Shown here one piece after another: positions 1-10,414 of a stretch of DNA of 64,000 nucleotides. Position 1 is the first letter of the stretch, and each line of letters begins with the position of its first letter. The notes under the pieces were generated by a model. It saw only the letters and a program-made list of their open reading frames with translations. It was not told where the DNA came from and searched no databases. Source of the stretch: Psychromonas sp. psych-6C06 (GTDB taxonomy: Bacteria; Pseudomonadota; Gammaproteobacteria; Enterobacterales; Psychromonadaceae); assembly GCF_002835465.1 (NCBI RefSeq), contig NZ_PIZM01000002.1, forward strand, positions 486,398-550,397. The letters run 5' to 3'. Position numbers and translations under genes: made by a program.

Positions 1-351
1 GTATAAACAACATCATCTGCAGTGTATTTTTCACCGTCAGACCATTTAACACCTTCACGGATATCGAATGTTACAGACTTAAGGTCTTTAGCCATTTCGA
101 AACCAGTTGCTAAACGAAATACAGGAGTATTACCTTTCATTTCGTTGAATACAGCCATTGGCTCATAAATGAAGTCAGTAGTTGTACGTAGGTTTGTAGC
201 TAGGAACGGGTTAAAGTTACGGATTAAAGTTGGGTAAAAATCAGGAACGATTGTTACTTCACTTTTTGCAACTGCAACTTGAGGAGCTAATGTAGCAGAT
301 GCTGCTAATACTAGCGCTGTGATTTTCGTTTTTTTAAAATTGGCAAACATT
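1..351 (-). CDS. cbp: Chitin-oligosaccharide-binding periplasmic protein, 5' part only
   Basis: This is the N-terminal 117 residues of a family 5 extracellular solute-binding protein; the rest lies before base 1. It starts with a signal peptide (MFANFKKTK, then a hydrophobic stretch ending near AVAKS). The mature region TIVPDFYPTLIRNFNPFLAT and the following Thr-rich segment resemble from memory the Vibrio chitin-oligosaccharide-binding protein CBP. An AAGGA ribosome-binding site precedes the ATG. In Vibrio, CBP captures chitin oligosaccharides for an ABC transporter and holds the sensor ChiS inactive until ligand is present. The divergent neighbour here is a ChiS-type kinase, which supports the assignment. 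A generic peptide-binding protein is less likely but cannot be excluded from this fragment. Confidence 0.85.
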
Positions 352-503
352 TAGTAATCCTTACTATTTATTCTAACAATTAATAATTATACGTATTTAC
401 ATTTATTAACTATAAACAGCCTCATTCTTGAGTAGATTCATAGCAACAAATCCGTTTCAAAACCAACACTGATAATATATTAAAATATTTTTGTGCACGG
501 CTT

Positions 504-552
504 GTGGGGTGTAGAAAACTACACTCTCGAACAAGAGTCAATACACCCCCAC
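504..552. promoter_or_regulatory. Nested dyad with alternative stems upstream of cbp
   Basis: GTGGGGTGTA (504-513) can pair with TACACCCCCAC (542-552), leaving one bulged base. An inner stem ACTCT (523-527) / AGAGT (534-538) is compatible with it. A second perfect hairpin, GTGTAG (509-514) AAAA CTACAC (519-524), uses part of the same left arm, so the two folds exclude each other. The element lies about 150-200 bases upstream of the cbp start. It could be a protein operator or a structured cbp leader. No T-run follows on either strand, so it is not a simple terminator. Confidence 0.4.
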
Positions 553-792
553 GTAAAAAACGTCAATATAACTTAAAACAACGTTAAAAACGTTATTATT
601 AGTTTTTTCAACAAGCGCCATTTAGCTTACTTCTTTGCTTTAGATCACTTTTACCTTAAAAACAAAAAACACAAAAGTTAGTAACCACAAACCCCAAAGC
701 ACCCAAAATAAATCAAAACAAAACGTCAAACAGTAAAACAAGTTTTTAACAAAGGTAAAAAACAATAAAATTAACTAGTTTTGCCGATTCGT

Positions 793-808
793 TGTGACCC
801 TGCTCGCA
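793..808. promoter_or_regulatory. CRP-like binding site
   Basis: TGTGA, six bases, then TCGCA matches the CRP consensus TGTGA-N6-TCACA with one mismatch. It lies in the cbp/chiS control region, inside an inverted repeat with arms at 779-785 and 826-832. Chitin utilisation genes in Vibrio are under cAMP-CRP control, so the position is sensible. It is about 226 bases from the chiS start and 440 from the cbp start. Binding is inferred only. Confidence 0.45.
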
Positions 809-1033
809 CTTTGTGAAAGATGCTTGGCAAAAACGTTAATTTATTAAAATGGCAGACTATTTCATGATAAATTAGCATTTAATTTCAAAGCAAATAAACA
901 GCCTTTTTACACTTAATTAATATCGATTAATGGACATTAAAACTCATTGCTTTTTATATAAGAAAGAATAAAAAAACAGCTATTACTTTCACTTTTATCT
1001 CTTTATTTTAGTCACTAACTTGGTTTCAAATTA

Positions 1034-4000
1034 ATGTATACAAAGCAACAAAACAATAAACTCAAAAATACAGTTATGTTAGCCTTTCTTGCGCTTAGCA
1101 TTATCCCTTTAACTCTTATTTCTCTTTTTTTTCTTTATACACAAAGCCAAGATCTAACCGAACAAAGTAAAATTCAACTTACCGCATTACGTGATAGCCA
1201 AGAGTTACAAATACAAAATTATTTCAAAAGCCAAGAATCTAAGGTACGTAGCTTTGCACGCTCTGAATTAGGGATTTCAAGCGGAGGTAGATTTTATGGG
1301 TTAGTTTCAGCCTTTGAACACCTCGGGAGAAATGAACAGGAGGCACAATTACATGCGCAGTCGCGTTATATACTAGGCAGTGGCGATCAAAAAAATAATG
1401 TAGTCAACAGTGACGCACCCAATTTTACTGGAAGTGAACGTTACCGTTTGATTCATAAACGTTACCATCATCGATACCTTGATCTGCTAACTAACTATGA
1501 TTTCACAGATATTTTACTGGTTAATTTACAAGGAACCGTTGTCTATTCTGCAAAAAAGAATGCCGAATATGGAACGAATCTTATCGATGGTAAATTTCAA
1601 AATAGTTCACTGGCCGATACTTTCAGACGTTTATCTCAACAATTACAAAGAAATGATCAAAAAGGTATTCCAGTTATTTTCTCTGATTTTAGTGAGGAGG
1701 ATAATCAACAAATTGCTTGGTTTGCAGCCCCTATTACTGAACAGGGATTTCGACATAGCTTTGTCTTTTTTAAATTAGACAATAGCAAATTAACTTATTT
1801 ATTGAAAAAGTCCAATATTGGGCAAATGAACACCCTCTTAACCGATACACAATCTATTTCACGTATCAAATTAGATGAAGGTGAAAACTTAACGATGCGT
1901 GATGAAAGTATTGCTCAAGCAGTTAATGGCTTTACTTCTGTCGATAGCTTCAAAAATATTGCTGGTGAAAATATATTAGCCGCCTTTACACCAATAACGG
2001 TGCAGGGAAAAATATGGGCACTTGCAATTGAACTACCAGAGAAATCTGCGTATGCACGTATTAGGCAACTTGAAAGTGTTTTTATGTTAACTTTAGTTGT
2101 TGCTCTCACGATGGTAATTATTGGTTCTCACTATTTATCTAATTCAATCACCGCACCTATTCTTAATCTAGCGTGGATTGCTGAACGAATTGCGGCAGGA
2201 GATCTCAATCAGCGAGTAAGTGGTACACAACGCATGGATGAAATTGGCCGTTTAGCGATTAGTTTTGCACGGATGAAGCGTTCTATCCGCGAAAAACTGC
2301 AACTTATTAATGAACAAAAAGAGGAGTTAGAAACCAACCTCACCCTAATCCAGCAACAGAATAATGACTTGCAGTTAACCGACAAACTTAAAGATGAATT
2401 CTTGGCAACGACCTCACACGAACTGCGTACGCCACTTCATGGCATGCTAGGCATTACTGAAACCCTTCGCTCTGGGGCTTATGGAAGCCTTACTACTGAG
2501 CAGCAATATCAGCTTGAAGTCATTAACAACAGTGGACACCGTTTAGCGCACCTTGTAGATGACCTACTTGATTACCATAAAATGCGTTATGGTAACCTAT
2601 ATATCAATAAAAATGCTGTTGACCTTTCCTCGGCTGTCCATCTTGTTTTAGAGCTGTCTAAACATTTACTGGATAACAAACCTCTTCGTATTATTAATCA
2701 AATCCCAGATGATTTAGTGCTCGTTATTGCTGATGAACAGCGCCTTGAACAAGTCCTTTACAACCTAATTGGTAATGCTATTAAGTATACCGTTGAAGGT
2801 AAAATAATTATCTGCTCTAAAGTGCTTGATGATAAGGTACAAGTACAAGTTATTGATACCGGACATGGTATTGATGCGGCACAACTTGATCAGATATTTG
2901 AGCCATTAAGTCAAGCAACAGTCGATAGCCCTTATTACCGTCAAGGGGCTGGCTTGGGATTATCAATAAGTCGCCAACTTATTGAACTGATGGGTGGCAA
3001 CCTTTATGTTAGTAGTCAGCAGCATATCGGCACTACTTTTAGCTTTACCCTCCCTATTGCATCAGAAATAGAAGGTAAAGAAAATAGTTTCCCAACAGCA
3101 CAACATTTTCAAGCACCAATTCCTTATCAGCAAGTTAATGTAACAACCGATTCATTACCTAATAATCCGGACGCCCCATTACTATTGGTTGCAGATGATG
3201 AAGCAGTTAATTTACAGGTATTAATGAGCTTCCTGCGTTTAGAAGGGTTCCGCGTCAAAACGGCAATGAATGGACCAGAAACATTAGAGTTACTTGCAGA
3301 AGAGCAACCTGCATTGTTACTTCTGGATGTTATGATGCCGGGCATGAGTGGCTACGAAGTATGTCAGGAAATCCGTAAACTGCATAATAGCAGCGAACTC
3401 CCCATTATTATGTTAACTGCACTCAGTCAGAGTAAAGACAGAATACGTGGCTTTGAAGTAGGTGCAAATGATTACGTTAATAAACCTTTTAGCCAAAAAG
3501 AGATTTCCGCTCGAATTAATGCCCATTTACAAGCGACACAAACTCAAACATTAAGTAGTCAAAATAAGCACCTTGAACATACCCTAAAAGAGCATGAGCT
3601 CGTCGAAGCATGTTTATTAGAGACACAACAACACCTACTAAGTCTCTTAGAGCATAGTCCTGACGCGATTCTTTGTATCCGTTTTGATGAAAAAATACAC
3701 TTTGCTAATCATAATGCTGGTAAGTTATTTAAACGCAGCCCACAACAACTGCAACGCTATAGCCTTGATGATATTTTAATTAAACGCAGTATCGAACATT
3801 ATGATAAACAAACCAATGAATTGGATATTTATATTGATGGCAAGGTAACAAGTATCACCGCTTCAGTTATCCCACTTCCCAAACAGTCCGGCTTGCATTC
3901 CTTACTCGTTTTTTGCACTGACAATAATTATGATGTACAACGCATCAACAATCTAGAAGTAGCTGTTGACGCACTTTCTAGCTATGCATTTGACGGTAAC

Positions 4001-4393
4001 AGTGAACAGTTACAAACACTTAAAGAACTAGGAGGAGAGTTCACGCGACTAGTTGATAAAGCAGAAGGTAAAGGTAACGATAAAAAACAACTCAAACGTG
4101 AGCTTTTGGTGGATGTCATGACTCAGGTCATGAACTATTGGGAAAGTGAAAGTGGAAAAACAAAGTTTGAACTTGCAGAACAAAGCCAACTTTGGCGAGT
4201 TTATCTTGATAGAAGCACGTTACAAACTCGCACGCTAGATAAATACCTGCACATAGAAACACTACCCAAAACGCCACGTTGGCGAACGGTACTCAGCACT
4301 ATTGATTATGTATTAGACCATTGCAACGCAGAGAATAAGCAACGTGAGAAAATAGAAAAGTTACGTTTACAGCTTCAAAAGCTATTAGCCTAA
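1034..4393 (+). CDS. chiS: ChiS-type hybrid sensor kinase and DNA-binding chitin regulator
   Basis: The protein has 1119 aa and is membrane-bound. It has TM1 near 14-34, a large periplasmic domain, TM2 near 348-367, a HAMP domain, HisKA with the motif SHELRTP (His462), a HATPase domain with an N-box and GLGLS motif, and a receiver domain with LLDVMMPG (Asp765). A long C-terminal region follows. Vibrio cholerae ChiS has its key His and Asp at 469 and 772 by memory, so both sites are shifted by the same seven residues here. In Vibrio, ChiS binds CBP in the periplasm and activates chitin genes through a non-canonical C-terminal DNA-binding domain. The neighbouring cbp and the basic, helix-rich tail (about 980-1119) agree. 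No clear Shine-Dalgarno is seen before the ATG. Confidence 0.88.
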   Translation: MYTKQQNNKLKNTVMLAFLALSIIPLTLISLFFLYTQSQDLTEQSKIQLTALRDSQELQIQNYFKSQESKVRSFARSELGISSGGRFYGLVSAFEHLGRNEQEAQLHAQSRYILGSGDQKNNVVNSDAPNFTGSERYRLIHKRYHHRYLDLLTNYDFTDILLVNLQGTVVYSAKKNAEYGTNLIDGKFQNSSLADTFRRLSQQLQRNDQKGIPVIFSDFSEEDNQQIAWFAAPITEQGFRHSFVFFKLDNSKLTYLLKKSNIGQMNTLLTDTQSISRIKLDEGENLTMRDESIAQAVNGFTSVDSFKNIAGENILAAFTPITVQGKIWALAIELPEKSAYARIRQLESVFMLTLVVALTMVIIGSHYLSNSITAPILNLAWIAERIAAGDLNQRVSGTQRMDEIGRLAISFARMKRSIREKLQLINEQKEELETNLTLIQQQNNDLQLTDKLKDEFLATTSHELRTPLHGMLGITETLRSGAYGSLTTEQQYQLEVINNSGHRLAHLVDDLLDYHKMRYGNLYINKNAVDLSSAVHLVLELSKHLLDNKPLRIINQIPDDLVLVIADEQRLEQVLYNLIGNAIKYTVEGKIIICSKVLDDKVQVQVIDTGHGIDAAQLDQIFEPLSQATVDSPYYRQGAGLGLSISRQLIELMGGNLYVSSQQHIGTTFSFTLPIASEIEGKENSFPTAQHFQAPIPYQQVNVTTDSLPNNPDAPLLLVADDEAVNLQVLMSFLRLEGFRVKTAMNGPETLELLAEEQPALLLLDVMMPGMSGYEVCQEIRKLHNSSELPIIMLTALSQSKDRIRGFEVGANDYVNKPFSQKEISARINAHLQATQTQTLSSQNKHLEHTLKEHELVEACLLETQQHLLSLLEHSPDAILCIRFDEKIHFANHNAGKLFKRSPQQLQRYSLDDILIKRSIEHYDKQTNELDIYIDGKVTSITASVIPLPKQSGLHSLLVFCTDNNYDVQRINNLEVAVDALSSYAFDGNSEQLQTLKELGGEFTRLVDKAEGKGNDKKQLKRELLVDVMTQVMNYWESESGKTKFELAEQSQLWRVYLDRSTLQTRTLDKYLHIETLPKTPRWRTVLSTIDYVLDHCNAENKQREKIEKLRLQLQKLLA

Positions 4394-4975
4394 TCCAATC
4401 GTATTATCTTGGGGTAATAAGCTAAAGTAATACCCCCAATCAAAAAGGTACCCCGGGTCACTTTTTCGCCCTGGGGCAATGCCACTATGACCAATGATTC
4501 GTTGTTTGGTTAATAATGGATAGTGGTTTAGCAGTTCTACTGTTAACTCAGATAGGGCTTTATATTGTGCTCGTGTATAAGCAGATTTATCTGTACCTTC
4601 TAGTTCGATGCCAATTGAGTAATCATTACATGCCTCAACACCATCAAAACTTGATACTCCTGCATGCCAAGCACGTTTATCAAAGGGGACATATTGTTCT
4701 ACACGCCCATCTCGACGAATTACGCAATGTGCAGACACTTCAAGCCCCTCTAAATCACTAAAACTAGGGTGTTGATTACAATCTAAGCACCCAGTAAAAA
4801 GTTGCTCTATCTGTTTACCGCCATATACGCCTTCCGGCAAGCTAATACAATGAACTACCAATAAGCTCACTTGCACACTCTCAGGACGCTCATTGAAAAA
4901 AGGTGACGTTAATTGTATCGCTTTATCATAAACGCCTGTTATATCTATCAAATTCACTCCAAGCTTATTCCACAT
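4385..4975 (-). CDS. ampD: 1,6-anhydro-N-acetylmuramyl-L-alanine amidase AmpD
   Basis: This cytoplasmic zinc amidase of 196 aa removes the peptide from 1,6-anhydroMurNAc-peptides during peptidoglycan recycling and so limits AmpR-type beta-lactamase induction. It belongs to the amidase_2 family. The likely zinc ligands are His42 (LLVVHCISLPEG), His163 (IIGHSGIAPGRKSDPG) and Asp173, with Lys171 next to it; their spacing matches enterobacterial AmpD. Length is close to the usual 180-190 aa. Its 3' end overlaps the convergent chiS 3' end by 9 bp. No ampE gene lies beside it. Confidence 0.93.
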   Translation of the reverse strand: MWNKLGVNLIDITGVYDKAIQLTSPFFNERPESVQVSLLVVHCISLPEGVYGGKQIEQLFTGCLDCNQHPSFSDLEGLEVSAHCVIRRDGRVEQYVPFDKRAWHAGVSSFDGVEACNDYSIGIELEGTDKSAYTRAQYKALSELTVELLNHYPLLTKQRIIGHSGIAPGRKSDPGYLFDWGYYFSLLPQDNTIGLG

Positions 4976-4984
4976 AACAAAAAT

Positions 4985-5093
4985 GTAACACAGTATTCAT
5001 AAGATTCAAGTTCCTCTCTCTTTCAAGCCTTCATGCTTCTGGCCCTCAAGCCTCTAGCTTAAGTCCTTACAGCTTTCTAGCTTTTCTACAGGC
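4985..5093. repeat. Degenerate AGCCTTCA/AGCTT-rich intergenic repeat tract
   Basis: The gap between ampD and eno is filled by loosely repeated words such as CAAGCCTTCATGCTTC, CAAGCCTCTAGCTTAAG and CAGCTTTCTAGCTTTTC. A related short tract (AGCTGAAAGCTAATAGCTGACAGCTTA) lies just past the eno terminator, at about 5131-5157. Similar words recur at 27546-27709. There is no coding frame in it. It looks like low-complexity, slippage-prone spacer DNA. Confidence 0.6.
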
Positions 5094-5119
5094 AAAAAAA
5101 ATCCCCGCAAAGCGAGGAC
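5094..5119 (-). terminator. Intrinsic terminator of eno
   Basis: Read on the minus strand, GTCCTCGC-TTT-GCGGGGAT forms an eight-pair stem (one G-U) and is followed directly by a run of eight T. It lies about 55 bases beyond the eno stop codon. Confidence 0.85.
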
Positions 5120-5174
5120 TTTAAAACAGTCAGCTGAAAGCTAATAGCTGACAGCTTAAGTTACAAATCAGTGA

Positions 5175-6491
<1,317 letters not shown>

Positions 6492-6536
6492 TTAAAAAAG
6501 TTTAAAAATTTTGCTTCTATTACATTTTTCTAGCTT

Positions 6537-6560
6537 GTTACATCCCAGCTAGGATGTAAC
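6537..6560. other. Intercistronic hairpin between pyrG and eno
   Basis: GTTACATCC-N6-GGATGTAAC is a perfect nine-pair stem in the pyrG-eno spacer. No T-run follows on the minus strand, so it does not look like an efficient terminator. An mRNA-stabilising or processing hairpin, or a protein operator, are possible readings. Confidence 0.5.
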
Positions 6561-6617
6561 TGAGTAACACGTTATTTCGTAAGTTTCTAACAAAATTTCA
6601 TGCTCTGTCAACAAAAA

Positions 6618-8318
<1,701 letters not shown>

Positions 8319-8456
8319 TCACCTTATAGACTATAAGTGATGCTTAGATGACAGTTTTAAATTATTTAGAAAATAGAACGTTTAGATGGGAATGCAGTAT
8401 AGCAAGACCTCTCATTTTGAACAATCTTTTTAAAAAGATCTTGCACTGTTTATAAT

Positions 8457-9272
8457 TTATAATTTTTTAATTTCATTCCAAATTCCATCTAGCTCAGTGA
8501 GGCTACAGTCTTGCATTTTTTTGCCCTGTTTTTCGACCGCTTGCTCAACTAAACGAAAACGTTTTTCAAACTTCTGATTTGCTTGACGTAATACAGTTTC
8601 AGGATTGGCATTTAAGTGACGTACTAAATTAACATTAGCAAAAAGTAAATCTCCTAATTCATCTTCAACACGTGCCTGTTTTTCTTGTTCCGTTAAATCG
8701 GTTCGCTTTACTTCCACTAAAACTTCATCAATCTCTTCATGGATTTTAGCGACAACTGGGTCAAGTTCTGCCCAATCAAAGCCAACATTAGCGCAACGTT
8801 TCTGAATTTTATGCGCACGATTTAGCGCAGGTAAAGCTAAAGGGATATTATCTAATACACTCTCAGCCTGCTGCATCTGTTTCGCTTTTAATAAACGCTC
8901 TTTTTGCTTCTCTTTTTCCCAGTTTGCATGAACCGCTTTTTCATTCTCAAAACGTGCTTCGCTAAAGACATGAGGGTGACGGCGTACTAGCTTTTCATTG
9001 AGCGTTTCTAATATATCTGAAAATTCAAACAAGCCCTGCTCTTTAGCTATTTGCGCATAAAATACCACCTGAAAAAGCAGATCGCCTAGCTCTCCCTTTA
9101 GATCTGAAAAGTCTTGTTGCTCAATGGCATCTGCAAGTTCGTATACTTCTTCGATAGTATGAGGAACAACGGATGCAAAAGTTTGTTTTTTATCCCATGG
9201 GCAACCCGTTTCAGGATCTCGTAAACGGGCCATTATTATCAATAACTGCTGTAAACTATCCACATCTCTCAT
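8457..9272 (-). CDS. mazG: Nucleoside triphosphate pyrophosphohydrolase MazG
   Basis: MazG hydrolyses (d)NTPs to the monophosphates and pyrophosphate; in E. coli it affects (p)ppGpp levels and cleans non-canonical nucleotides. The 271-aa protein has two tandem MazG domains. The first includes CPWDKKQTFASVVPHTIEEVYELADAI (the EExxE type metal motif) and ELGDLLFQVVFYAQ; the second has KIHEEIDEVL and EDELGDLLFANVNLVRHL. AGAGGCAATT precedes the ATG. It sits upstream of pyrG, as in several gammaproteobacteria. No mazEF toxin-antitoxin genes lie beside it. Confidence 0.96.
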   Translation of the reverse strand: MRDVDSLQQLLIIMARLRDPETGCPWDKKQTFASVVPHTIEEVYELADAIEQQDFSDLKGELGDLLFQVVFYAQIAKEQGLFEFSDILETLNEKLVRRHPHVFSEARFENEKAVHANWEKEKQKERLLKAKQMQQAESVLDNIPLALPALNRAHKIQKRCANVGFDWAELDPVVAKIHEEIDEVLVEVKRTDLTEQEKQARVEDELGDLLFANVNLVRHLNANPETVLRQANQKFEKRFRLVEQAVEKQGKKMQDCSLTELDGIWNEIKKL

Positions 9273-9385
9273 AATTGCCTCTAAATGATTTTTTCTTATT
9301 AATAAAATGATGAACGACTTGATAATTAGACTTTACTTTATTAGTATAATCTAATAAATGTATTATTCATTAACAGGGACCGATC

Positions 9386-10414
9386 ATGCACAGTCAATTT
9401 AATCACCGACGTACATTCATTATCAGCCTATTATTTTCAATATTATATAGCAATCAGCTTTTCGCTGACACGCTATATACGGTCAATAATGCCGAGAGCG
9501 AACAGATGGTACAACTTGATGCGACAGTGGAAGCGATCGATAAAGCGACTTTATCGTCACAAACAACCGGGCGTATTATTAAAATTAACTTTGACAATAA
9601 CGATTATGTTCGTAAAGGCGAAGTATTACTTGAAATAACCAATAAAGAACAGGGAGCTCAATTAGCAGCGAGTGAAGCACAACTGTTAAGTGCGAAAGCA
9701 AGCTATAACGAAGCGCAACTTACCTATGCACGTTATAAAAAACTGTTCCCTAAGGGGGCTATTTCACAGGGCCAATTAGATCAAGCAGAAGCGACGGCAA
9801 ATACGACTCAACAGCAAATAAAAGCGGCACAGGCTAATTTAATTCAAGCCAAAGAGTCTTTAAATTATACCATTGTAAAAGCACCTTTCTCTGGGGTGGT
9901 AACAGAGCGACACGTCGAAGTGGGGGAGACCGTTAATCTCGGTGAGCCTCTTTTTTCTGGCATGTCACTGGATAACCTACGCGTAGTCAGTGAAATTCCT
10001 CAACGTTATTTAAACGTATTACGTGATAACCCATCTTTTATTGTAACGTTACCAGATGGTAGCCAGCTTTACTCTGATAAGATCACGCTGTTTAGTTATG
10101 CTGACCAGCAATCTCATGCCTTTAAAATACGCATAAACTTACCTAAAACCGATAAGCTACTGCTACCAGGAATGTGGGTTAAAGCACAGTTTTCTAGTGG
10201 TAAACGTTCATCAATTTTAATTCCAAACAGTGCCGTGCTGACTAATAATGAGCTAACTGCTGTTTATCGAAATGTAAACGGTAAAGCCATATTAACGCAG
10301 GTGCGCTTGGGTAATAAAAGTGGCGATTTTGTAGAAGTATTAGCCGGATTACAAAGTGGCGATAAAATTAGTGTAGATGCCTATCAGCAATTACAAAGCT
10401 TGGAGCCTCAATAA
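9386..10414 (+). CDS. RND efflux periplasmic adaptor (membrane fusion protein)
   Basis: This is a 342-aa HlyD/AcrA-type adaptor joining an inner-membrane RND pump to an outer-membrane channel. It has a signal peptide (RRTFIISLLFSILYSNQLFA), a lipoyl-like half domain (VEAIDKATLSSQTTGRI), an Ala/Gln-rich alpha-hairpin coiled coil (about 85-150), the second lipoyl half (YTIVKAPFSGVVTERHVEVG) and a beta-barrel region. No lipobox cysteine is apparent. AGGGA precedes the ATG. The stop codon overlaps the start of the RND gene by one base (TAATG), so the two are translationally coupled. No outer-membrane factor gene is adjacent; a TolC encoded elsewhere is presumably used. Substrate is unknown. Confidence 0.92.
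   Translation: MHSQFNHRRTFIISLLFSILYSNQLFADTLYTVNNAESEQMVQLDATVEAIDKATLSSQTTGRIIKINFDNNDYVRKGEVLLEITNKEQGAQLAASEAQLLSAKASYNEAQLTYARYKKLFPKGAISQGQLDQAEATANTTQQQIKAAQANLIQAKESLNYTIVKAPFSGVVTERHVEVGETVNLGEPLFSGMSLDNLRVVSEIPQRYLNVLRDNPSFIVTLPDGSQLYSDKITLFSYADQQSHAFKIRINLPKTDKLLLPGMWVKAQFSSGKRSSILIPNSAVLTNNELTAVYRNVNGKAILTQVRLGNKSGDFVEVLAGLQSGDKISVDAYQQLQSLEPQ

Larger units (their letters stand above)
352..1033. promoter_or_regulatory. Divergent control region between cbp and chiS
   Basis: This 682-bp AT-rich gap separates two divergent starts and has no plausible gene. It should hold the promoters of both cbp (in Vibrio, the first gene of the chb chitobiose operon) and chiS. Visible elements are a CRP-like site at 793-808, a nested dyad at 504-552, and an imperfect inverted repeat with arms TTTTGCC (779-785) and GGCAAAA (826-832) that brackets the CRP-like site. 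ChiS is known to bind the chb promoter directly in Vibrio cholerae. Which element here would be its operator is not known from sequence alone. Confidence 0.6.

Noticed and set aside
8404-8450. Short AAAAGAT-type dyad after mazG as a terminator
   Set aside because: The stem (ATCTTTTT/AAAAAGAT) is AT-only with no real loop and no dependable T-run, so it is too weak to list.
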